DNA of 8,937 nt from Gammaproteobacteria bacterium (GTDB taxonomy: Bacteria; Pseudomonadota; Gammaproteobacteria; Enterobacterales; Alteromonadaceae). The stretch's first letter is position 1. The number at the start of each line of letters is the position of its first letter. Positions 5,349 through 8,937 of the stretch are shown piece by piece. The stretch covers positions 1 to 8,937 of the forward strand of contig JAIXSW010000176.1 of the NCBI GenBank assembly GCA_027484495.1, read 5' to 3'. Both the position numbers and the translations under genes were made by a program. The notes beneath the pieces are model-generated. The model searched no databases, was not told the DNA's origin, and worked only from the letters and a program-made list of their open reading frames with translations.

Positions 5349-6869
5349 TTATTGTCCCTGGCCCAACGTGAAGCCGGCTTCACCGTCAAACGAGCATAGA
5401 TTCTCGGTCTTAATCACGTCGAAATAGTCGCTGCTAATGTTGGCTAATAGCCTGATGACATCGCTGTAGTGGAGCTGGCCATGGTCTGTTTTAACCATAA
5501 AGCGGCAGCGCCAGTGGTCGGTACAAAAAGTCTCAGGAAAACCGCCTGGCCAAACTTTGACACCCCGGTTCGTGATCATCTGTAACTCCACTGCTTCGGT
5601 GGTGAGTTTGTGCAGACGCTCAGCAAGTTGGTCTGCACTGAGTTCGTGTTGATGAATGAATACATCGACGCCGACTATGACTTTTTTCGCCAAAGGTTTC
5701 GCTTGATAAGACACGATATTGGCATTCGACACTGGTGCCGCATTTTGGTATCTGACAGGTTTGAATTTTTGGGGTTCTGCGCCAAGTCTCGCTATCACCG
5801 CTGCCGCAAACTGACTGGTGTTAACGAGAATTTCAGTTTGTGTTCCCTTTAAATCGGCTGTATGGATGCCGTCTTCGATGGTTTTAAGCCAGGCGTTATG
5901 TACTTTTTCAGCCACATCAGCCTGGCGCAGATGTACCAGCATCATTACTGCGGCGAGGATTAATCCGCTTGGATTGGCCACACCTTTGCCGGCAATGTCA
6001 GGGGCGCTGCCATGAATGGCCTCAAACATTGCTACATGTTCGCCAATGTTTGCGCTACCTGCCAAACCGATGCTGCCGGAGATTTCAGCGGCGATGTCAC
6101 TGATAATATCGCCATACAAGTTCGTGGTCACGATGACATCAAAGCGTTCTGGCTGCGTTGCCAGTCGGGCACTGCCGATATCGATGATATAGCGGTCTTG
6201 CTCTATATCTGGATAGTCGGTACCTATTTCCTGAAACACCTTATAAAACAAGCCATCGGTCATTTTCATGATGTTGTCTTTGACCATACAGGTCACTTTC
6301 TGACGGCCATGACTGCGCGCGTACTCGAAGGCGTAGCGGATAATCTTTTCGCAGCCGGGTCTGGTGATAAGTTTCAGGCACTGATAAACCTCGTCTGTCT
6401 GGCGATGCTCAATACCAGCGTAAAGGTCTTCTTCGTTTTCTCTGATAATGACCACATCCATTGTCGGGTGAAGGCTGTGTACATAAGGGGAGTAGCTGAT
6501 ACAAGGTCGCACATTGGCATAGAGCCCAAGTGTTTTGCGGATTGTAACATTCAGGCTTTTATAGCCTGATCCCGAAGGGGTCGTGACGGGACCTTTCAAA
6601 AAGACTTTTGTTTGGCGCAGGCTTTGCCATGCCTCAGGTGTGATCCCTGCGCTATGACCAGCCAGATAAACCTGTTCTCCTATCTCAATAAACTCCGGGC
6701 GGATCCTCGCTCCGGCAGCAGAGAGGATCCGTAAAGTAGCATGAGTAATTTCGGGACCGATCCCATCGCCCAAGGCAACAGTTATCGCCACATTGTCGCC
6801 GTCAGTTGACCCGAATTCATCAGGATATACAGCTGAATTTTTCTCGTCGTTCAGGGACAGACTATGCAT
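5349..6869 (-). CDS. icd: Isocitrate dehydrogenase, long Thermus/alphaproteobacterial type, predicted NAD-dependent
   Basis: The enzyme oxidatively decarboxylates isocitrate to 2-oxoglutarate in the TCA cycle. The 506-residue product (from the ATG at 6869) has the beta-decarboxylating dehydrogenase fold: 'VALGDGIGPE' (31-40), isocitrate-binding S105-L106-N107 with R111 and R121, catalytic Y150 in ENEEDLYAGIE and K197 in MVKDN, and metal-binding D254 and D258. Residues about 393-506 are the extra C-terminal domain of Thermus- and Rickettsia-type enzymes, absent from the 416-residue E. coli Icd. In the cofactor loop D291-I292 stand where NADP enzymes have Lys-Tyr, which predicts NAD specificity. 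The ATG at 6869 has GGAG upstream; a GTG at 6902 in the same frame lacks a ribosome-binding site. The gene is first in an operon with DUF6671 and divergent from a LysR gene. A 3-isopropylmalate dehydrogenase is unlikely because of the C-terminal domain and SLN motif. Confidence 0.9.
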   Translation of the reverse strand: MHSLSLNDEKNSAVYPDEFGSTDGDNVAITVALGDGIGPEITHATLRILSAAGARIRPEFIEIGEQVYLAGHSAGITPEAWQSLRQTKVFLKGPVTTPSGSGYKSLNVTIRKTLGLYANVRPCISYSPYVHSLHPTMDVVIIRENEEDLYAGIEHRQTDEVYQCLKLITRPGCEKIIRYAFEYARSHGRQKVTCMVKDNIMKMTDGLFYKVFQEIGTDYPDIEQDRYIIDIGSARLATQPERFDVIVTTNLYGDIISDIAAEISGSIGLAGSANIGEHVAMFEAIHGSAPDIAGKGVANPSGLILAAVMMLVHLRQADVAEKVHNAWLKTIEDGIHTADLKGTQTEILVNTSQFAAAVIARLGAEPQKFKPVRYQNAAPVSNANIVSYQAKPLAKKVIVGVDVFIHQHELSADQLAERLHKLTTEAVELQMITNRGVKVWPGGFPETFCTDHWRCRFMVKTDHGQLHYSDVIRLLANISSDYFDVIKTENLCSFDGEAGFTLGQGQ

Positions 6870-6950
6870 GATTTTGGCGCTCCATATTGTGACTGCACGC
6901 ACTCTATGGCAGCGAATGCATAAATAAAAATACTTTGTTTTTATTGAATG

Positions 6951-6968
6951 TATAGCTCAAAAGCTATA
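6951..6968. promoter_or_regulatory. Perfect 18-bp palindrome between icd and the divergent lysR gene (candidate LysR operator)
   Basis: TATAGCT-CAAA-AGCTATA is a perfect 7-bp inverted repeat with a 4-bp spacer. It lies 81 bp upstream of the icd start and 36 bp upstream of the preferred lysR start, the classic place for a LysR-type regulator to activate a divergent target and repress itself. ATAG-N10-CTAT symmetry is of the LysR type, although the strict T-N11-A box is off by one base. A weak lysR promoter, TTGAAT (6944-6949) with TAGATT (6967-6972) at 17-bp spacing, would have the palindrome in its spacer. Confidence 0.6.
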
Positions 6969-7004
6969 GATTGCCTTTTATACAATCTCAGCAGACCTTT
7001 ATCT

Positions 7005-8012
7005 ATGCCTGCTTTAACACTGGCCCGTTTTCAACGCATTACTCCGCAGCAACTGCGGGCTTTCGAGGCAACTGCTCGGCTACTGTCAGTGACCAAAGCG
7101 GCACTAGAGCTTTACGTCAGCCAGCCAACCGTGTCTGTGCAACTGCGCGAGCTTTCAGCGACGATTGGCCAAAAATTATTTGAGACTACGGGGAGGCAAA
7201 TCAGGCTGACCCAGGCCGGCGAGGAACTTTATCAGGCCGTCCGGGAAATAGCGGCGTGTTGGCAGCGGTTCGAGTCCAGAATTGCAGAGATCAACGGGCT
7301 GGTTAGTGGTCGGCTACGCATCGCCGCTGTGACCACAGCAGAGTATTTTGTGCCCGATTTACTCGGACCATTCTCTGCAGCGCACCAGGGGATTGAGATC
7401 CAGCTTGCTATTGAAAACAGAGACCGTGTGGTTGGTCGTCTGCAGCAGGGCATGGATGATTTAGCTGTGATGATGATGCCGCCGGAGGATTTACCCCTAG
7501 AGCGTTTAGAGTTTCAGGTAAATCCGTTAGTCATTATCAGCGCATTGCAGCATCCGTTAGCCGGAAAACCGGTTGAATTGGCTGATTTGACTACAGAGCG
7601 TTGGCTAATGCGAGAGCCTGGTAGTGGTACCCGAATGGTTGCAGAGCAGCATTTTAATGCGCATCAATTCAAGCCAAATGTGGTGATGAGTTTGGGCAGT
7701 AATGAAGCAATTAAACACTCAGTGGCGGCAGGTCTTGGTATTGCGGTGCTGTCCCAATTAGCTGTGCAGCAATCGGTATGGTCGGAGCAGTCAGCTAGCG
7801 CGCAGAGCCGTTCTCAGTATCCAATCGCCCTGGACCTACCGTCGATTCGGCAGGCCGGTCTTTGTATTTTACAGGTCAGTGGATTTCCTATTATCCGTCA
7901 TTGGTCCGTGGTCTGGCGGAAAGATCTTCCGCTTTCTGCGACAGCGAAGCATTTCCTGAAGTATCTTCAGTCAGCAGATGTCCTCTCGTTGCAGCCGCAA
8001 GATGCTTGTTGA
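7005..8012 (+). CDS. LysR-family transcriptional regulator, CbbR-like
   Basis: The preferred start at 7005 gives 335 residues. An N-terminal winged helix-turn-helix spans about 12-71 ('ITPQQLRAFEATARLLS', 'SQPTVSVQLREL'), then a linker helix and a periplasmic-binding-protein-like effector domain from about 103. The segments GRLRIAAVTTAEYFVPDLLG (102-121), R203-E204-P205-G206-S207-G208-T209-R210 and LGSNEAIKHSVAAGLGIAVL (230-249) are strongly like CbbR, the LysR regulator of Calvin-cycle genes that senses central metabolites. No cbb genes are in view, so the target is probably the divergent icd operon (inference). Around 255-285 a Ser/Gln-rich segment looks like an insertion relative to typical CbbR. 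The frame is open back to an ATG at 6948, but that start would put the operator palindrome inside the gene. Neither start has a good ribosome-binding site. Confidence 0.88.
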   Translation: MPALTLARFQRITPQQLRAFEATARLLSVTKAALELYVSQPTVSVQLRELSATIGQKLFETTGRQIRLTQAGEELYQAVREIAACWQRFESRIAEINGLVSGRLRIAAVTTAEYFVPDLLGPFSAAHQGIEIQLAIENRDRVVGRLQQGMDDLAVMMMPPEDLPLERLEFQVNPLVIISALQHPLAGKPVELADLTTERWLMREPGSGTRMVAEQHFNAHQFKPNVVMSLGSNEAIKHSVAAGLGIAVLSQLAVQQSVWSEQSASAQSRSQYPIALDLPSIRQAGLCILQVSGFPIIRHWSVVWRKDLPLSATAKHFLKYLQSADVLSLQPQDAC

Positions 8013-8073
8013 TTAAGCGTTTAAATCCCTTGAAGCCAGTAGTGACTAAAATTTGATATTGAGGATGGCTACC

Positions 8074-8418
8074 ATGAATGAACCCAGCAGACACTACCCA
8101 ATTTCAAGCAGGACTTTCTACTTTCGACTGTTGAGACATGCTTTTGCAGCTATTTTATTACTGCTCTGTTCTTTGGCGCTCGGAATGGCTGGCTACCAGT
8201 ATTTTGAGCATTTGTCCTGGCTCGACGCATTTTTGAATTCAGCCATGTTACTCAGTGGAATGGGACCAGTTGATATACCGAAAACGAGTGAGGGAAAAAT
8301 TTTTGCTGGTTTCTATGCTTTGTACTCGGGTGTTGCTTTTCTGACTGGCGTGTCATTAATTGTTGTTCCAATCATGCATCGCATGATGCATCTGTTTCAA
8401 TGGAAGCAAGACCGGTGA
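8074..8418 (+). CDS. Small two-helix membrane protein resembling a degenerate potassium-channel pore
   Basis: The 114-residue protein (ATG 8074, with GAGG at 8061-8064; an upstream TTG at 8053 and an ATG at 8065 are less likely) has a basic N-terminus and TM1 at about 22-43. A short amphipathic segment follows (49-60, 'WLDAFLNSAMLL'), then S61-G62-M63-G64-P65-V66-D67, then TM2 at about 75-100. The layout, TM, re-entrant pore helix, filter, TM, is that of the Ion_trans_2 potassium-channel module (P-loop then TVGYGD then 'P.T..GK'). Here the filter reads SGMGPVD. The downstream P69-K70-T71-S72-E73-G74-K75 agrees with the module. Similar small proteins with SGMGPVD are, as far as I remember, widespread in Proteobacteria and unassigned. 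The missing TxGYG argues against normal potassium selectivity. It lies 61 bp after the LysR gene and may share its transcript. Confidence 0.75.
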   Translation: MNEPSRHYPISSRTFYFRLLRHAFAAILLLLCSLALGMAGYQYFEHLSWLDAFLNSAMLLSGMGPVDIPKTSEGKIFAGFYALYSGVAFLTGVSLIVVPIMHRMMHLFQWKQDR

Positions 8419-8904
8419 GCGAATACTCCGCGGTCATAGTTTCGCATCTGGTGACCATCATATAAGAGTTGATGTCCTCAATGCATCCACTTGTGTCAGA
8501 AATGTCTAATGAAAAGGCTTTATTGAAAAACGCCATTTGAATTGCCACCAATTACCAACGAATCGTTCCACTCATTGTAATGACCTGAACATTTGTTGCT
8601 GTCACCTACCACTAGCCCAAAGGTGGCTAAGTGCCAAAAGCGGACAAATTCGTTGTAGTAATCCACCGCTTACATTTCCTAATATCACGCTACAGTAAAT
8701 TCAAGAACAAATAGTTTACTGCCCATATAACCTTTGTCGAAAGATAATTTATCGATTTCAGAAAAAATAGTTGAAATAAGGTTGCACAGGCGTTAGCTTT
8801 GAATAAGTAAGACTAATGATAGAAGGCAGAACAATGTTCTACTTGCGTGCGCGCAGCCTGTGAAAATGTATTGCTAAAACTGCACAAAGAAAGGAGACAA
8901 CATC
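8419..8904. other. Intergenic region, 486 bp, no convincing gene
   Basis: Neither strand shows a recognisable coding sequence. A 22-codon ORF (ATG 8472 to TGA 8538-8540) lacks a good ribosome-binding site. Small dyads are present: TAGCC/GGCTA around 8613-8630, the palindrome AGAAC-AAT-GTTCT (8828-8840), and a widely spaced inverted pair CACAGGC (8785-8791)/GCCTGTG (8856-8862). No clear terminator follows the membrane-protein gene. The last 150 bp should hold the promoter of the gene that starts at 8905, but no -35/-10 pair stands out. Confidence 0.5.
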
Positions 8905-8937
8905 ATGTCAAGATGTACTGCACCAGTAAGAGGGCAT
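8891..8937 (+). CDS. Start of an unidentified gene, partial (11 codons, ATG at 8905)
   Basis: An ideal ribosome-binding site AAGGAG (8891-8896) stands 8 bp before the ATG at 8905. The visible peptide is MSRCTAPVRGH and runs off the window. A Cys and a His spaced C-x6-H so close to the N-terminus could be the first ligands of a small zinc-binding motif, but this is only inference; 11 residues do not identify a family. The long AT-rich leader upstream suggests that it is the first gene of its own transcript. Confidence 0.6.

Noticed and set aside
6012..6569. 185-codon plus-strand ORF inside icd
   Set aside because: It lies antisense within icd, whose active-site motifs are all in the opposite frame. 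Its translation shows no domain-like pattern and it has no ribosome-binding site; it is a shadow of codon bias.
6870..6902. GTG start for icd at 6902
   Set aside because: No ribosome-binding site upstream; the ATG at 6869 has GGAG about 10 bases before it.
6948..7004. Longer LysR start at 6948
   Set aside because: It would place the perfect palindrome inside the coding region and add 19 residues before the usual LysR N-terminus. The start at 7005 gives typical length, although its ribosome-binding site is also weak.
8828..8840. AGAAC-AAT-GTTCT as a LexA box
   Set aside because: The gammaproteobacterial SOS box is CTGT-N8-ACAG, and this 13-bp palindrome does not fit it. It is kept only as an unassigned dyad.

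Overview
The window looks like a stretch of gammaproteobacterial chromosome, probably from an aquatic or EPS/biofilm-forming species. The reasons are moderate GC, a PEP-CTERM-type sorted protein with the SAP-variant tail, a 4HB-type chemoreceptor, an Omp85-like barrel end and a CbbR-like LysR regulator. The genus cannot be fixed from the sequence. I see no rRNA, tRNA, CRISPR array, IS element or integrase. All gene names rest on motif recognition by eye, without database searches.

Layout: (1) Bases 1-191 hold the C-terminal end of an outer-membrane beta-barrel protein. (2) Bases 192-1553 form a self-contained unit: a long leader with a sigma-54 promoter, a matching IHF site and a candidate enhancer dyad, then a secreted THxN-type PEP-CTERM protein and a strong terminator. 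(3) Bases 1656-4323, minus strand, carry a methyl-accepting chemotaxis protein and, after its own terminator, a Crp/Fnr-type regulator with a perfect 18-bp palindrome at its predicted transcription start. (4) Bases 4441-6869, minus strand, are a two-gene operon: a predicted NAD-type isocitrate dehydrogenase of the long Thermus/alphaproteobacterial class, followed 24 bp later by a DUF6671 protein with two CxxC zinc-ribbon-like clusters and a terminator. (5) Bases 7005-8418, plus strand and divergent from the operon, carry a CbbR-like LysR regulator and a two-helix membrane protein that resembles a potassium-channel pore with a degenerate selectivity filter. A second perfect 18-bp palindrome lies in the divergent intergenic region. 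(6) Bases 8419-8904 show no convincing gene. The first 11 codons of a new gene start at 8905 behind a good ribosome-binding site.

Working together: the LysR regulator probably controls the divergent icd-DUF6671 operon, and perhaps itself, through the 6951-6968 palindrome. The PEP-CTERM gene is probably switched on by an RpoN-dependent enhancer-binding protein encoded elsewhere (PrsR is the natural candidate), which would tie it to exopolysaccharide/floc matrix production. The regulatory architecture at 498-595, the icd-DUF6671 pairing and the degenerate pore protein are the parts most worth following up.
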